Shown: positions 32,871-45,104, counted from the first letter of the stretch. The stretch: DNA of 64,000 nt from Geosiphon pyriformis (GCA_016748015.1 JAAOMT010000647.1:190880-254879), one strand, 5' to 3'. The notes: a model not told the origin generated them from the sequence alone. Program-made: numbers and translations.

Positions 32871-34280
32871 TTGCTCCAATCAAAACAATTAGAACAAATG
32901 AACATAAAAAACTTAAACCCACTTCAACATATACAACTCAAAATGTTACTCAACAACTTCACCAACATTTTTGCAAGTAAAAATGAATTTGCCAGAACTG
33001 ACATAATCCAATACCAGATCAAGATGGGAGATGCAATGCCAATCAAACAAAAAGCATACTAAGTACTACTAGCAAGTCATGAAATCATCTAACAAGAGAT
33101 CAATTGGATGTTAAACAACAAGTTAATTCAACTATTAATGAGTTTATAGTTGTCACTAGTGGTATTAATCTGTAAAAAAATAGAAAAATCAGTTTTTGTG
33201 TGGATTACAGAAAGCTTAATAAAGTAACTTATGGAGACAGTTATTCAACTTTATGAATTCAGGAACTATTCGATACTTTCAGTAGGAACAAATGGTTTTC
33301 AACACTGAATTTAGACAGTGGTTATTGGCAAGAAGTCATGAATTCAGCTGACAAAAAAAAGACTGCATTCACAATAAGAGAAAGAAATTTTGAATTTGAA
33401 GTAATACTATTTGGCTTAATAAATACTCCAGCCATGTTCCAATAGCTAATAGAAATTATTTACACTGAACTACTATGGAAATCAGTAGTTGTGTACTTAG
33501 ATAACACCAATGTGTTTTCCAAGACATTTGATGATCATTTACACTATCTCCAACAAGTGTTTGAAAGACTAAGAAGAGCCAAATTAAAGTTAAATATGAC
33601 CAAGTGTTTCTTTGGAAAAACTGAACTCAAGTTCTTAGGACATATTATAAGCAAAGACAGTATCAAAACAGATCCAGACAAGATTGAAACTGTCAAGAAC
33701 TTTCTAGTACCAAATAATCTCACAAAACTAAGAGCATTCTTGGAATTTGCAGGGTACTATCACCACTTTATTCAGAACTTTTCAAAAATAGCTCAACCAC
33801 TCTACCAGCTTCAAGCCAAAAATGTGAAATACAAATAGACTGGAAAGCAACAAAAAGCTTTTAATATTTTGAGAAAAAAACTTATTCAAGCTCTAGTACT
33901 GATCTATTCAGATTACAACAAGCTATTTATCATCACAACTAATGCATCAGGTCAAGCATTGGGAGCAGTACTATTACAGAAAAAACTGGATGAAAGAAAA
34001 TGTCCAGTAGCTTATATCAGCTGAAGCTTAAGTCCAGCAGAAAAAAATTATAGAACACTAGTACTAGAACACTTAGCTATTTATTGAGCAGTTATAAAAT
34101 AGAAAGAATACTTAAGCCAGAAATTTGATATATACACTGATCACAAAGAATTGACATCAATCCAAAAACAAAAATTTGGAGATGACTGCCATACCAGATA
34201 GAAAATAGAACTTTTACCATTCAAATATATAGTACATTATAAAAAGGGAAAAAAAATGAAAATGCTGATGGTTTATTGTA
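32871..34280 (+). pseudogene. pol: G2 reverse transcriptase and RNase H
   Basis: 32871-33062 is the pre-RT block (NLNPLQHIQLKMLLNNFTNIFAS). RT: ASHEII, VLICKK, FVWITESL out of frame, then LNLDSGYWQ. 33491-33838 has YLDNTNVFSK (the 33480s encode VVVYLDN, second Asp to Asn), FGKTELKFLGHIISKDSIKTDP and AFLEFAGYYHHFIQ. RNase H: TTNASGQALGAVLL with its Asp changed to Asn, and IYTDHKELTS. The subfamily details (LRAFL.FAG, DERK) match G3. Confidence 0.85.
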
Positions 34281-34479
34281 GATAAAACAAATTTAAGAAT
34301 ATTTCAACCCAAAAATATAACAAAAAGATGAATACATAAAAATATTAACAACTCCAATATTATATAAATACCCAATTGTTCAAGGAGAAATTATTTCAAA
34401 AAAAACAAAACAACATCAAACAACAATCCAAATATTTTACCACTCACCAAAATATACTTTATTAAAAGAACAAAAGAAA

Positions 34480-35704
34480 TCTAGATCAACTAATCAGAGT
34501 AATTACAGAATTAGAGAAAGAAACAATATTATTCAACATGCATTCCAATCTAACAACAGGACATTTTCACAAAAAAACAACTATAAAAAAAACTAGAAAG
34601 AGATACTATTGGCCATCAATATATCCAGACATTATTCAATATGTGCAAAATTGTGATGTTTATCAGAAAAGAGGAAGAACAAAACCAAGCAAACCACTAA
34701 GACCAATTAAGGTGAAACAACCATTTAATCACATTAGAATTGACTTAGTCAAACCATTAACAATTATCAGCAAAGATAACAGATATATTGTAGTAGCCAT
34801 GGATTATTTTACTAAGTAACCAGAAGCAAAACCCATTCAAAAAACAGATGCAAAATCCATTGCTGAATTCATTCACCAAGATTTGATTTGTTAACACAGA
34901 TGTTCAAAAGAATTACTATCCGACCAAAGAACTCACTTTGTAAATAGAATATTGGCAGAATTAAGCCAAAAATTTGAAATTAAATGACCATTATTATTAC
35001 CATATCATCCACAAACCAATAGCTTAGTCAAAAAATTCAATAGAACACTGTGTGAAGCAATCACTAAAATCAGTTAAAAAAACCAGAATGAATGAAACTT
35101 GTTTATACTATTAGTATTATTTGCTTATTGAACAATAAAGCAAGATACTATACAAGCAACACCATTTGAATTAGTATATGATAGAACAACAACACTATTA
35201 GTTAAAATAGAAATCAACACATACTCAACAGAACCAATAACAGAAGACAATTTTCAAGAAACATTATTAAGAAGAATGTATAACTTAATAGAAATCTTGA
35301 AAAACAAATGACAAAAAGTAGCTGACAACATTCAAAAGTCACAAACAAAACAAAAAAAATGGCATAATAACCAATTACCAAATAAACCAGTTAAATTCAA
35401 AATTGGAGACAAAGTACTTTTATATCATACCAAAGTGAAAAAACAATGGAATAGAAAATTTGACCCCAAATAGAATGGACCATTTTACATAGAAAAAATT
35501 CTAAAAAATAAAGCTTATAAATTAAGATGGGATAACAAAATATTAACCAAAGCAGTACATGGTAATTGACTAAAACTCTATCACAATATAGCACTATCTA
35601 TTAATAATATTCTACAATTGGAAGTACAGAAAATACTAGTTTAACCAGAAAAGATTTCACAAGATTTAGAACCAATAATAATCATTGACACAAACATATT
35701 AAAT
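34480..35704 (+). pseudogene. pol: G2 integrase
   Basis: 34538-34819: HSNLTTGHFHKKTT and NCDVYQKR (second HHCC cysteine lost to Tyr), HIRIDLVKPL with the first Asp. Then LLSDQRTHF, and LVKKFNRTLCE with the catalytic Glu replaced by Lys. C-terminal KIGDKVLLYHTKVKKQW, EKILKNKAYKLR. Ends LN-stop (35705-35707). Many stops; clearly dead. Confidence 0.83.
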
Positions 35705-35707
35705 TAA

Positions 35708-36393
35708 AACACTAGAACTTTATATAAAGAGTTGATATGTGACAAAGATATCAGAAAAATGGAAATTACTAATAATATTTACACACTAGTGCAGCAACTC
35801 TTCCAACTGATTTAACAACAAAACATGAAAATTACAATTAACCAACAAACTATTCGATATAAAAATACAAAGAAAAAATATCAATTTGAAGTACAGAAAA
35901 AACCAGAAAACACCATTAACAAGATAATTACAAAAGTAAAATTAGCAATAGAAAGTCAACCAAAGGTTACATTATACCAAGAGTTAACCAAAAAAATTTG
36001 GAATTGGTGAATACAACAATTTTTAAGAAACTTTGGTTATTTCCACTTGGGACAACACCTGAATATTCAGAACTTATATACAGATAAAACAAAATGATTA
36101 TTTGACACAACAATATTACAACAACTTAAGCAATTTGTGGAAAAAAACAATCTAACAATATAAGCACAAGCCATATATCGATTACATATTGGATTTTAAG
36201 ACTGACCAGAGATATTACTCAATACAGTAATGGACACAGTTACTACAAATCAAATGGGAAAAATAACCAATGCCCAATTTAAAAAATTACAAATTAGAAT
36301 AACACAAGTAATTTTAGAAAAAGAAGTTCAAAAAATAATTCAAAATAGAAAGTTAGAAAAGTTAAGAGATTTTGACAAAGCTCAATCTTAAAA
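35708..36393 (+). pseudogene. G2 ORF3
   Basis: In the same frame as integrase, directly after its stop. Blocks: RKMEITNNIYTLVQQLFQLI, MKITINQQTIRYKNTK (35825 on), INKIITKVKLAIE, LYQELTKKIWNW, YFHLGQHLNIQNLYTDKTK, QQLKQFVEKNNLT and MGKITNAQFKKLQIRITQVI. Five or more stops. It runs into the polypurine tract. Function unknown. Confidence 0.74.
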
Positions 36394-36405
36394 AGAAGAA
36401 AATAA
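36390..36405 (+). promoter_or_regulatory. G2 polypurine tract
   Basis: AAAAAGAAGAAAATAA just before the 3' LTR at 36406; G-to-A decayed form of the family consensus. Confidence 0.7.
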
Positions 36406-37253
36406 TATTACTTATAGAAGATAAAAAATATATTAGCATATAAATTAGCCAATTAGAAGTAGACATAGTAAAAATGTGGAATTTCAGAATTCCTCTTAGA
36501 GAAATTACAGGATTCCAAGAATTTTAGGATTCTCATATAAGGAATTGCAGGATTTCAGAATTCCAAAATTTTTTTTAAAAGAATTGCAAAATTCCAGAAA
36601 TTTCAAAATTTCTGGTGTAAAAAATTGAGGAATTGAGAAATTTCAATTATGTATATATAAGTAGTAACATTAGAAGCAGAAAAAACAAACCTCTTAAGTT
36701 TAAATTTTATCTAAGCAATCTTTCAAATCAATATCAATAAATAATTATTTGTTATCTCAATCTACCCTCTACTATTAATACTTCATGTTAATAGTAATGA
36801 ATACTTAACCACACTAAAACAATAGCTCTTGAATATGGCTATTAATGAGATACTAACTTGAATTGTCATGGCTTATTTTGTTTATTTTATTTTCTTTATT
36901 TTTTTTGTTGTTTACTAATTGATTAAAAATTAAGCACTGAATTATTGATGTTACAGATAGCCTGGTAAAAGACCCAGAGATAAGAGTAAAAATTATATAT
37001 TTTAACAGATAGCTTACCAGAAGGACATAACTACCAGAATAAACTGGCCACCAAGCTAAAGAAAAAAATTAGGAAACATATTACCAAAGACTTATATACT
37101 GTAAACATTAAATTTCTGTTCATTATACAAAGGACTCAACCCAAAACTTTCAGATTCAACAAAATCTTCAGATATTACCAATCATATTAGCAATTAAACT
37201 CCAAGTTATGAGTTTTTTATTTGTTTCAAGACTCCAAATAATCATCTGTAATA
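36406..37253 (+). repeat. G2 3' LTR (848 bp)
   Basis: TATTAC to GTAATA, with a GGAATT/GGATTCC-type U3 array (about 36478-36640), TATA near 36650, an AATAGC stem near 36820 and the usual U5 end. More diverged than the G5 and G7 LTRs. The predicted 4-bp duplication would be GTGC (37254-37257); its partner is outside the window. Confidence 0.9.
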
Positions 37254-38057
37254 GTGCAATTCAAGCTTCCATAGAAGACAGCTTTTTCTTGCAGTCTTTG
37301 CACCTGAGTAGTATATATAATAACTCTTGTTTGATATTAATCAAATAAGATCTTTCTTAGCCACTGGTTATTTTTTCTGTGGTGGTAGTTTCTTTAAATT
37401 TGTCTTTTTCTTTCTTTTTTCTCTTATTATTCCAAAAAAGTATTGGCAGCAACTTGTTGTAATCATTGTCAGTCCATGAAACTTGGTATGCTTCTTAGAT
37501 AGGTTTTTTTTTCTTGAATTCTATTAGCAATGTTGACATGGTAGTGATTTTAAAATGACCACAAGTTACTGGTACTTGTGTGTGTTGCCCATTTTAACTG
37601 AGTTGTAATTCTTGCATGGTCTAATTAAATACAGCATTAGTTTTGAACAGCCAGTTATTACCAACAAGAGCTTAGTATTAGGTGGCTTTTATTATTAATA
37701 CTTTGATGAGAATAGTAATACTATTGATTTTAAAAGAGAGGTTATTGATTTTGCTGATTGGCATTTTTATTGCTCTATTAGCAGTTATTATTCTGGTGCT
37801 GACAGCACAATTAACTTGATGATCTAATTGGTCCATAAGTTGTTGTGTAATAATGCTGCCTGCTAAACTGCTATTAAGAATTAGTTTAATAGAGTAGCCA
37901 TTAACTTTTATATTAGTGTACATGGGCATAATTGATTTGACATTAAGAGTGGCTTCACTAAATAGAGTTGTTATTGTTGGTTTTTTAAGTTCAAAAAAAA
38001 AAATGACTTCTAATGAGTTGTTATTGGTAATAGTTGCTGATGAAATATTGTTAATAA
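37254..38057 (-). pseudogene. pol: G1 protease and start of Cys-rich module
   Basis: Minus strand from 38057: VIFFFELKKPT, TLFSEATLNVKSIMPMY, LILNSSLAGSIITQQLMDQLDHQVN (the DSG is NSS), then QALVGNNWLFKTN with a stop and QLSQNGQHTQVPVTCGHFK near 37570. At the left end RCKDCKKKLSSM matches the first C-x2-C of the Cys-module. The right end abuts the X1 LTR; the open run across it to 38148 is chance read-through. Confidence 0.82.
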
Positions 38058-38999
38058 TGTTACCGGAGGTTTTTGATCTCTTTTCTTGAATGTTGTAAAT
38101 GTTAATTTGCTGTGAATTCACATTCTCAGAAAGTAGTTGGACCTCCAATAACTGAATTTATCTTCAAATTATCTTCTATAATTTGAACTGCTGGACTTAT
38201 AAGTAGAATAGCCAATTCTTTGCCAGTTACTTTGTGTAGTTATATTGTAATAAATATTAACTCTTTTCCAGGAATTGCTCTTCTAGAAGCTCACTAAAAA
38301 TGTGTAGTTACTTTGCTGAGAAAGTCAACTCTTCTACAGGAATCTTGTCTGTAGGCTACCCTAATAATTATAATAAAAAAAGAAAGAAAAATAAAAGAAA
38401 TGTAAAAGAAATAGAATTTTATCAAAGGAAACGTTTTCTATTCAGGCCTGGAGTCATTAACAGTTTATTGAAATTGGTAGCTAATTAATTTCAAAACAAT
38501 AGTTGTGTTGAGAAAATTTCAAGTATAATAATTTAAGGATTTGGTTTTCGAATATTTAATTTTTATTTGAATTTACAAAAGATGATTTGTTTCAATTAAG
38601 ATATCTAAAGTAGAATGCTATGGTAAGATACTATGAGAAGATACATTTTCTTGAAAAAAAAAGCTCCTCTTTTATACAACTTGTTGTAGTACTAGTCTTT
38701 GAACTTGCATTTTTCTCTTTGCTACAATTTGGGTGAACTAAAGATATATTTCGGCGAATTTACAAGTTATTTCACTGAGCTATTGATTTTTTTGGCGAAT
38801 TTTCATTAATTTCAGTGAATTTTGACTATGTTAAAAGGTTCAGGATATTGTGTAATTTGATCATCTTAATTTCTAAAGTACAAATCAGATTATTGATTGA
38901 GTAATGATATTTGATAATTTGATTAAATAATAAGTGATAATCAAATTAATAATAATATATGCTAATTAATAATAGGAATTTTTAAGGGTAATTTCATGC
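38058..38999 (-). repeat. X1: family-H LTR, main part
   Basis: Matches the H1 LTRs from TGTTAC (38058) through the GTGAATTCAC-like palindrome and the repeated GGCGAATT/TTGGTGAA units to TTTCATGC, where the G7 LTR cuts in. With 58823-58856 it totals 976 bp, a full family-H LTR length. More diverged than the H1 LTRs. Confidence 0.85.
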
Positions 39000-39867
39000 T
39001 GTTACTCATAGAAATATAGGAAATATATTAGCATAATTATTAGCCAATCAGAAGTAAGTATAATAAATGTGGAATTTCAGGATTCCTCTCAGGAATTGCA
39101 GGATTCCAGGAATTTCAGAATTCCCAATAAGGAATTGCAGGATTCCAGAATTCCAGAATTCCTCTCAAAGGAATTGCAGAATTCCAGGAATTCCAGGATT
39201 CCTGTCATGAAGAATTGAGGAATTGAGGAATCCCAATTATGTATATATAACAGTAGTGTTAGAAACAGAAAAGACAGAATCGATACCACAGAATCCTTAG
39301 CCAAGAAACAAAATTATCAAATAAATAATTATTCCATATTTCAATTCACTCTCCACTATCAACACTTTATGTTGATAGTAATTGATACTTAACCACACTG
39401 GAACAATAGCTCTTGATCATGGCTATTGATGGAATACTAATCTGCCAAACTGCCTGGGCTTATTTCTTTTCTTTCTTTATTTTCTTGTATTTTCTTTTCT
39501 TTATTTTATTTGATTTGATTGTTATGTATTCTAATTGATTAAAAGATTAAGCACTGAGTTATTGACGTCAAGGATAGCCTGGTAAAAGACCCAGAAATAA
39601 GGATAGGATTTTATATATTATCGGATAACTTACCAGAAGAACATGGCTGCCAGACTAAATCCAGCCACCATGCTGAGAAAAAAATTGGGAAAACAACTTA
39701 AAAATACAACTACTATCAACCTTATTGAATCTCTGTCCATTATACAAAGGACTCAACCAAAACCTTCAGATAACAATACCTTCAGAACATCATCAATGGA
39801 ACTAGCTTTGAGCACCAAGTTACAGGTTTGTTATTTAATTCAACAGCTGAAATAATCACCTGTAACA
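39000..39867 (+). repeat. G7 5' LTR (868 bp)
   Basis: TGTTAC to GTAACA; U3 GGAATT/GGATTCC array at about 39070-39230, TATA near 39242, AATAGC/GCTATT stem near 39405-39428, terminal arms GTTACAGGT (39819-39827) and ACCTGTAAC (39858-39866). Confidence 0.94.
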
Positions 39868-39869
39868 TT

Positions 39870-39886
39870 TGGTGCTTTCTGTGAGG
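39870..39886 (+). promoter_or_regulatory. G7 primer binding site
   Basis: TGGTGCTTTCTGTGAGG, one transition from the family form; two bases after the LTR. Confidence 0.83.
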
Positions 39887-39911
39887 TATAATCCTACAGA
39901 GAACCAGCACC

Positions 39912-41558
39912 AACAACACCAAACCAAAAGTGACAGAATCAGAAACCATAGGAGCAAACCATTTAGGATTTGCGAAAGCCCTATTTCAACACTATTGTTA
40001 ACACTTGGGATTAAACCACAATCATATATCCGCCGAATCAGCCTTTAACTTCTATGTCAATAAAAAGATTTTCTCTTTGTTAGGAACACCAGTGAATACT
40101 GAATCAGCCAGGGAAACTTTCTACAGAGAATTAATTCAAAATACCAACCTGCCAACAAATCACAATTTTGCTTCTATCATTACTGAAATCAACAAAAAAA
40201 TTGAACATCACACCCAACAAAGATATCCAATTACTTATGCCAGTAAAGACAAAGGGAAACTACAAATACCAGCAGTAACACCCAAAAGGATACAACCACC
40301 CACTTAGAAGAAAACAAGAATTAAATTACCAACTGACCCATCCTATCACTACACACTGGGAAGCGCCATCAATATAACATTAGCAAGCGCGTCCATATCA
40401 AACGTAATATCAACATTCAGATAACTCCCATTCCAAAGTAAACAAAGGAAAACAGATCTATTAGGACTATACGGCGAATATTTTGAGAGATTTAAATCAC
40501 AATCATCAACCCCATCAGGAATTCAATCACTGCTGCCTCAACTGGACTTTGGAACTGCTACCCCATGGAAACTATTTGAAGAAGAAGAGGAAGAAGAATT
40601 GGAAGATCAAGAATTTACTTACCAAAACCCGATCACTGAAAGCCCGGAAGTTGAAACCCCGAATCTTCAAGCTCAGCAAAATTTAAATATAGAAAATTCA
40701 GAAATCAAAACTCCAAATCAACAAAGGCAGAACAATTCAAACCCCGAATTAATTAATCAGCAAAACTTACCTCCGGTAATCGTCATCAATCAACCGCCAA
40801 TTAATCCAGTAGCCGAATCCATACAGCAGCCATTTCAACTACCACCCCAACAACCAGAACAACAACAACAACTGTTTCAACAGCCACCACAACAACCCAA
40901 CTTAGATCCAATGACCTATGCACCAATCGCAAAACTTGACAACTTTACTAACGAAGAGGATAACACTCAGGTATAGCTGAATGATGTAGAAAAGGCCATT
41001 GCAGCCAATGGATGGAATAACGCTTAAGCAATGCAAGCTATTCCCTACTTTTTCAAGAATACTGCTAATTCATGGTACCAGAGCTTGATTAATAAACCAC
41101 AAGATTTTAATGCCTTCAAAGCAGAATTCCTAAGATACTTCAGCAACAATAACAGTATCAATCGCCTAGTCAACACATTCACCACCATAAAACAAGGAGA
41201 AACGGAAGCTGTTACCACTTACCTGGGATGCTTCCATTGAAATTTGTGCCAAATTCAAGCAATTGACGCCAACTATTTCACAGCACCACAGATACTCAAT
41301 CAGTTTATCCGTGGTCTGTGCAGCAGCATCTTGCAACATGTACGTCTGTTGCATCCAGGTACTCTTCAAGACACAGTTACACGCATCAGAAATTTTGAAT
41401 CTGCTGAGTCAGAGGCTAATCATGCCCAAGCCATTAATCTAGTAATGAATAGATCATCTGAATTGGATTCCAAATTGGAGAAGTTCAGTAAATCAATTAA
41501 TAAGAGATTAGAAGGATACTTAGCTGACAATCATGCCATTTATCAGTCTCTACAATGA
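39912..41558 (+). pseudogene. gag: G7 gag
   Basis: One frame throughout, with a handful of stops. N-terminal block GANHLGFAKALFQHYC-stop-HLGL, then 40005-40307 with FNFYVNKKIFSLLGTPVNTE and SARETFYRELIQNTN. Glu-rich and Asn/Gln-rich spacer (40560-40760), Pro/Gln stretch (40790-40900), then the retrotransposon-gag core: LDPMTYAPIAKLDNFTNEE, IPYFFKNTANSWYQSLINK, QDFNAFKAEFLRYFSNNN (41031-41240), NQFIRGLCSSILQHV and SKSINKRLEGYLADN (41244-41558). No ATG precedes the conserved start. Confidence 0.87.
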
Positions 41559-41810
41559 TGCAATAATCAAGGAAACTCTAATCGTGCCCAAAATCAACCA
41601 CATCCATCTTCATTGACCAATCAACAGTGGCAACAGAAAACGTGTATCTGCCACTATTGTGGTAAACAAGGACATATCCAAATTGACTGTTACCAGTGTC
41701 TAAATAACCAACAATCGGAAAATCAATATCAAAACCCCAATTGCCAGTTCTAAACTCCAAATCATTATCCAAATCAGAGTCAAGACCAATATCAAAATAA
41801 TTACCTGCCA
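41559..41810 (+). pseudogene. gag: G7 zinc knuckle and linker
   Basis: Intact CCHC knuckle CHYCGKQGHIQIDC at 41649-41690, in frame with gag and protease. Asn/Gln-rich flanks with one stop. Confidence 0.82.
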
Positions 41811-42740
41811 ATGATGCAGCAACCAATTTATCAACTGCCAGTATATCAACCTCTGATTTATCAGCCGCAGCCACAAGTAATATATCAACCACAGCCACCA
41901 ATCATCTATCAACTCCAACCAATTCAAATACTGCTCCAGAACCCAGCTCAAATGACATCAGGCAACCCTCGATCCAGAGTCACTCAAAACTGGAGATTGG
42001 CAATAGTTGTTCACCAACCGATCTCCAGTTCGCTAAACTCACCATCAGGATTACACATCTGGAATTTGGATACCAGTTGCATCCAAAACCCAAATTTCCA
42101 ACACTATTTAAGTCTTCTGGTTAACCCAGAAGACACCACATCCCACAACACGGAATTCAATCAGCATGTACTTTCCAACACAATTCCACCAGCAACCATC
42201 TCTAGCAACGAATCCCTAGCAGCTATCTTTCCTTTTGAACTCGAAGAAAACACACCGATACCGTTATTCAGTAGAGCTGTCCTCAAAGAGAAATCTATAA
42301 CAGTAATGTACATGGATGCCAGAGTTGATAGTCACCCCATCAAACTCATCCTAGATAGTGGATCAGCTGGCAGTATAATCACAAGACAACTTATAGATCA
42401 ATTAGGTCACCGAGTTGATCGAGCTGCCAGCACTAGAATCATCACTGCCAATGGCACCACAAAAACACCTATCAGTGAGATAGATGATTTCCTTATAGAA
42501 ATTAACAGCATCATAGTACCCATCAAAGTTCTAGTAATAGACGCCACCCAATACCAAGCCCTAGTCGGTAATGACTGGCTGTCCAAAACCAATGCTGTGT
42601 TTGATTGGATGACCCAAAAGTTAATACTCAGCCAGAATGGAAGACACACACGAGTACCAGCAATGTGTGGCCATTTCAAGGCTACCAACAACACGGTACC
42701 ACTAATTGACTTTAATAAAGAGAAACCGAAACCTACCTGA
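41811..42740 (+). CDS. pol: G7 Q/P-rich linker and aspartic protease (309 codons open)
   Basis: Open stretch of the gag-pol frame. Residues 1-45 are IYQPQPQ-type repeats; 100-107 YLSLLVNPED; protease about 135-290 with LILDSGSAGSII (catalytic DSG at 182-184), TRQLIDQLG, the KTPISEIDDF flap area, and ALVGNDWL (250-257). It ends CGHFK and an acidic/Lys tail at a stop that replaces Trp/Arg. This is the best-preserved protease in the window: catalytic residues are intact. The first codon shown is internal, not a true start. It would process gag-pol in the particle. Confidence 0.88.
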   Translation: MMQQPIYQLPVYQPLIYQPQPQVIYQPQPPIIYQLQPIQILLQNPAQMTSGNPRSRVTQNWRLAIVVHQPISSSLNSPSGLHIWNLDTSCIQNPNFQHYLSLLVNPEDTTSHNTEFNQHVLSNTIPPATISSNESLAAIFPFELEENTPIPLFSRAVLKEKSITVMYMDARVDSHPIKLILDSGSAGSIITRQLIDQLGHRVDRAASTRIITANGTTKTPISEIDDFLIEINSIIVPIKVLVIDATQYQALVGNDWLSKTNAVFDWMTQKLILSQNGRHTRVPAMCGHFKATNNTVPLIDFNKEKPKPT

Positions 42741-43529
42741 GAAGCCTACCAAGTGTCGTGGGCTGATGAAGAGCACAATGAACTGCCACCAATACTCCCC
42801 TGAGACAACAACAACAAGGAAAAAGGGAAACAAAAGGAAGAACTTACCTGGAAAACTAATGACCTGACATGAACCAACAACAATGAGAGTGAACTGACTT
42901 TAAGCTGGGAATGGGAAGAAGACAAAGAAAATAAAGGGAAAGGAAAAGAAAAAGAGACCACCTAAACCACCACCACTTATAACACCTACACTATACCACA
43001 ACGATCTACCTATTGTCAACCTAAGCTTATATGCATTAATTGCGGCAAGAAATTGTCATTAATAGGTGCATGCTGTGGGAACAATGAAAAATATTCAACG
43101 GCAACTAGGTTTTGTTGCCGCCCATGCATTCTTGAATGCTTTGGAAGACCAAAACGAGTAGGGAAATGAGACAACCAGCCATGCTTAGCTTGTGGAAAGA
43201 CTCTATTGGACGAAAGAATATGGCATGACATTCTTGGATGTGGAGGAATGTGCGACGTATTGTGTTAATACACAATTCTGATCAATGACTGGGTTAAAAA
43301 AAAAACACCAATTGAAGCTACTTGGCAAAGAGCAGTACAATGATTAGACAGTTGTCCACATAACGACGACAAAATTTGGAGAATGGCAACTGCAAAAATT
43401 AAAGGCGCATTGCCAGAAGAAATCTGAACAATTAAAAACAACTCACCAGAACCCATCGAGCTTGACTGGGATGCAGAGCCAGTCATAAATTTTCTGGAAC
43501 CAAAAGAGTTCTATGAATACTACCAAAAC
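42741..43529 (+). pseudogene. pol: G7 Cys-rich module
   Basis: Same frame as the protease, with stops. Trp/Lys-rich stretch (EAYQVSWADEEHNELPPILP), then about 43015-43150: KLICINCGKKLSLIGACCGN and FCCRPCILECFGRP, then NQPCLACGKTLLDERIWHDILG, a Cys pair near 43250-43265, and the helical block IEATWQRAVQ. The order C-x2-C, GACC, C-x2-C, C-x2-CG, C-Cys pair is shared with G5 and H1. Unknown function. Confidence 0.74.
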
Positions 43530-45104
43530 TTGGCACCCACTAGAGAAGAGCAAAAACAATGGCTAGCACAGTTAAATACAAGACTGTGTTGCCATTGTTT
43601 AATTCCCAGTGACTTTGAATATTGTGACAATTGTGACCTCATTTACAATTCACCACCATGCATGATCTACTCGATCCCTGAAAAAGAAAAACCAATCAGC
43701 AGCTGTGCATCGGAATCAGAATTGCTGATCAATTGCAATTCAGACTCCGACAATAACAACGAAAACACCAGTTTCAGCTCTGTTCAAAATGGCAATGATG
43801 ACGAAAATGATTCAAACTCAGATTCAAAACCTAATTTAAACTATGAACAATACATTGTATTACCAAATCTCTCCAAGAAACAAGAGTTGAAATGGTATAA
43901 TAACAATAGGGAAAGTATTATGCCAGAATGTGTGCATGATATGGATACAGAGTTTAATCTGAGATATCCAGGAAAAAATGCCATCAAATTGGAACCTCAT
44001 TCATTCACCTGCATTGATCTGAAAATAGCACTAGAAATTCCAGCAACAACTATGGTTCAATTAGCATCTAGGAGTAGTTTAGCAAAAAGAGGGATTAATA
44101 TAAGAGAAGGAATAATTGATGCAGAATATGTAGAAAATATCATCACAATGCTACAAAATGACTCAGAAAAGGCCTATATAATAAAACCCAATGAAAAGAT
44201 AGCACAGGCAATATTCCTGCCTCTGGTTAGAATAGCTCAGTTAGTATTAGTAGGAAAGAGGGAGGAATTAGGAATAACAGCGAGAGGAATACAAGGATTC
44301 AGATCAATGAGTAGAATAGATGTACCAGTTAATATAACAAAGAAAAAAATTGTTGGCCAAGGAGAAATTATCTCAACCAGTCAAGCTATTTCCATTCTAC
44401 CATATAGCCAGTACATGTTAGCAATAGAAAGGAAGGAAAAGAAGCAAGAACAGATTTTTGAAGCTGAAGCAAACTTTTGTGAATTAGGAGAGATTGGACT
44501 GATCAATCTCCACATACCAGCCAAAAGCTATAGCAGCATAAAAATTCCCATCTACAACAACACTGGCAATGTCATCAACATACCAGAAGGAACCACTATC
44601 AGATATTTAACCACAGAAATAGAAGACCAACCACCAAACCCCATTTCAGACTTTCCACAACTTTGTGAATATGTTGACATCATATTACAAACAATCTATG
44701 GACAAGATGAATGTTATTTGCTCCAACCAAAACAATTGGAACAAATAAACATGGGAAACTTAGATCCGCTTCAATGTATGCAGCTTAAAATGTTACTCAA
44801 CAATTTCAACAATATCTTTGCCAGCGAAAATGAGTTTGGCCAAACTGACATCATCCAGCATCAGATCAAGACTGGAGATGCAATGTCAATCAAACAAAGA
44901 GCATACAGAGTGCTGCCAGCCAGCCACGAGATCATTTGTCAAGAGATAAACAGAATGCTTGATAATAGGCTAATTCAACCATCAATAAGCTTATGGTCGT
45001 CACCAGTGATACTCATCCATAAGAAGAATGGAAAAATCTGGTTCTGTGTAGACTATAGGAAACTCAATAGTGTAACTCGTGGAGACAGTTATCTAACCCC
45101 ATGA
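43530..45104 (+). CDS. pol: G7 pol segment: Cys motif, linker, dUTPase, beta-type region, start of RT (524 codons open)
   Basis: The longest open stretch in the window. Five-cysteine motif at residues 20-35 (LCCHCLIPSDFEYCDNC, one Cys now Ser); Ser/Asn/Asp linker 55-105; dUTPase about 135-262 with motifs MDTEFNLRYPG (1, Asp of the DAG-type motif altered), ASRSSLAKRG (179-188), EGIIDAEYVENI (193-203), KIAQAIFLPL (223-232) and ARGIQGFRSM (251-260, GFGSTG decayed). 320-390 is the conserved region before RT; RT starts about 450 with LPASHEIICQEINRML, SSPVILIHKKNGKI and FCVDYRKLNSVT. dUTPase is probably inactive because motifs 1, 3 and 5 carry changes. Confidence 0.88.
   Translation: MAPTREEQKQWLAQLNTRLCCHCLIPSDFEYCDNCDLIYNSPPCMIYSIPEKEKPISSCASESELLINCNSDSDNNNENTSFSSVQNGNDDENDSNSDSKPNLNYEQYIVLPNLSKKQELKWYNNNRESIMPECVHDMDTEFNLRYPGKNAIKLEPHSFTCIDLKIALEIPATTMVQLASRSSLAKRGINIREGIIDAEYVENIITMLQNDSEKAYIIKPNEKIAQAIFLPLVRIAQLVLVGKREELGITARGIQGFRSMSRIDVPVNITKKKIVGQGEIISTSQAISILPYSQYMLAIERKEKKQEQIFEAEANFCELGEIGLINLHIPAKSYSSIKIPIYNNTGNVINIPEGTTIRYLTTEIEDQPPNPISDFPQLCEYVDIILQTIYGQDECYLLQPKQLEQINMGNLDPLQCMQLKMLLNNFNNIFASENEFGQTDIIQHQIKTGDAMSIKQRAYRVLPASHEIICQEINRMLDNRLIQPSISLWSSPVILIHKKNGKIWFCVDYRKLNSVTRGDSYLTP

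Larger units (their letters stand above)
1..37253 (+). mobile_element. G2: Ty3/gypsy LTR retrotransposon, 5' part outside window, split by G3
   Basis: The coding sequence at 1-266 stops abruptly at the G3 LTR and resumes at 31936 with the same Asn/Ser-rich stretch before the dUTPase. It then runs through dUTPase, RT, RNase H, integrase and ORF3 to a polypurine tract and a 3' LTR (36406-37253). The 5' LTR, gag and protease lie beyond the left edge. G2 sits inside G1, because at 37254 the sequence becomes minus-strand Cys-module/protease of another copy. It is heavily degraded, with many stops and small indels. Confidence 0.85.

Noticed and set aside
37678-38148. The 156-codon open run as one protein
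   Set aside because: Its first 30 codons come from the X1 LTR; only the part below 38058 matches protease.
38058-38999. X1 as two unrelated LTR fragments
   Set aside because: The two pieces join at the ATGC duplication of G7 and together give a full 976-bp LTR.
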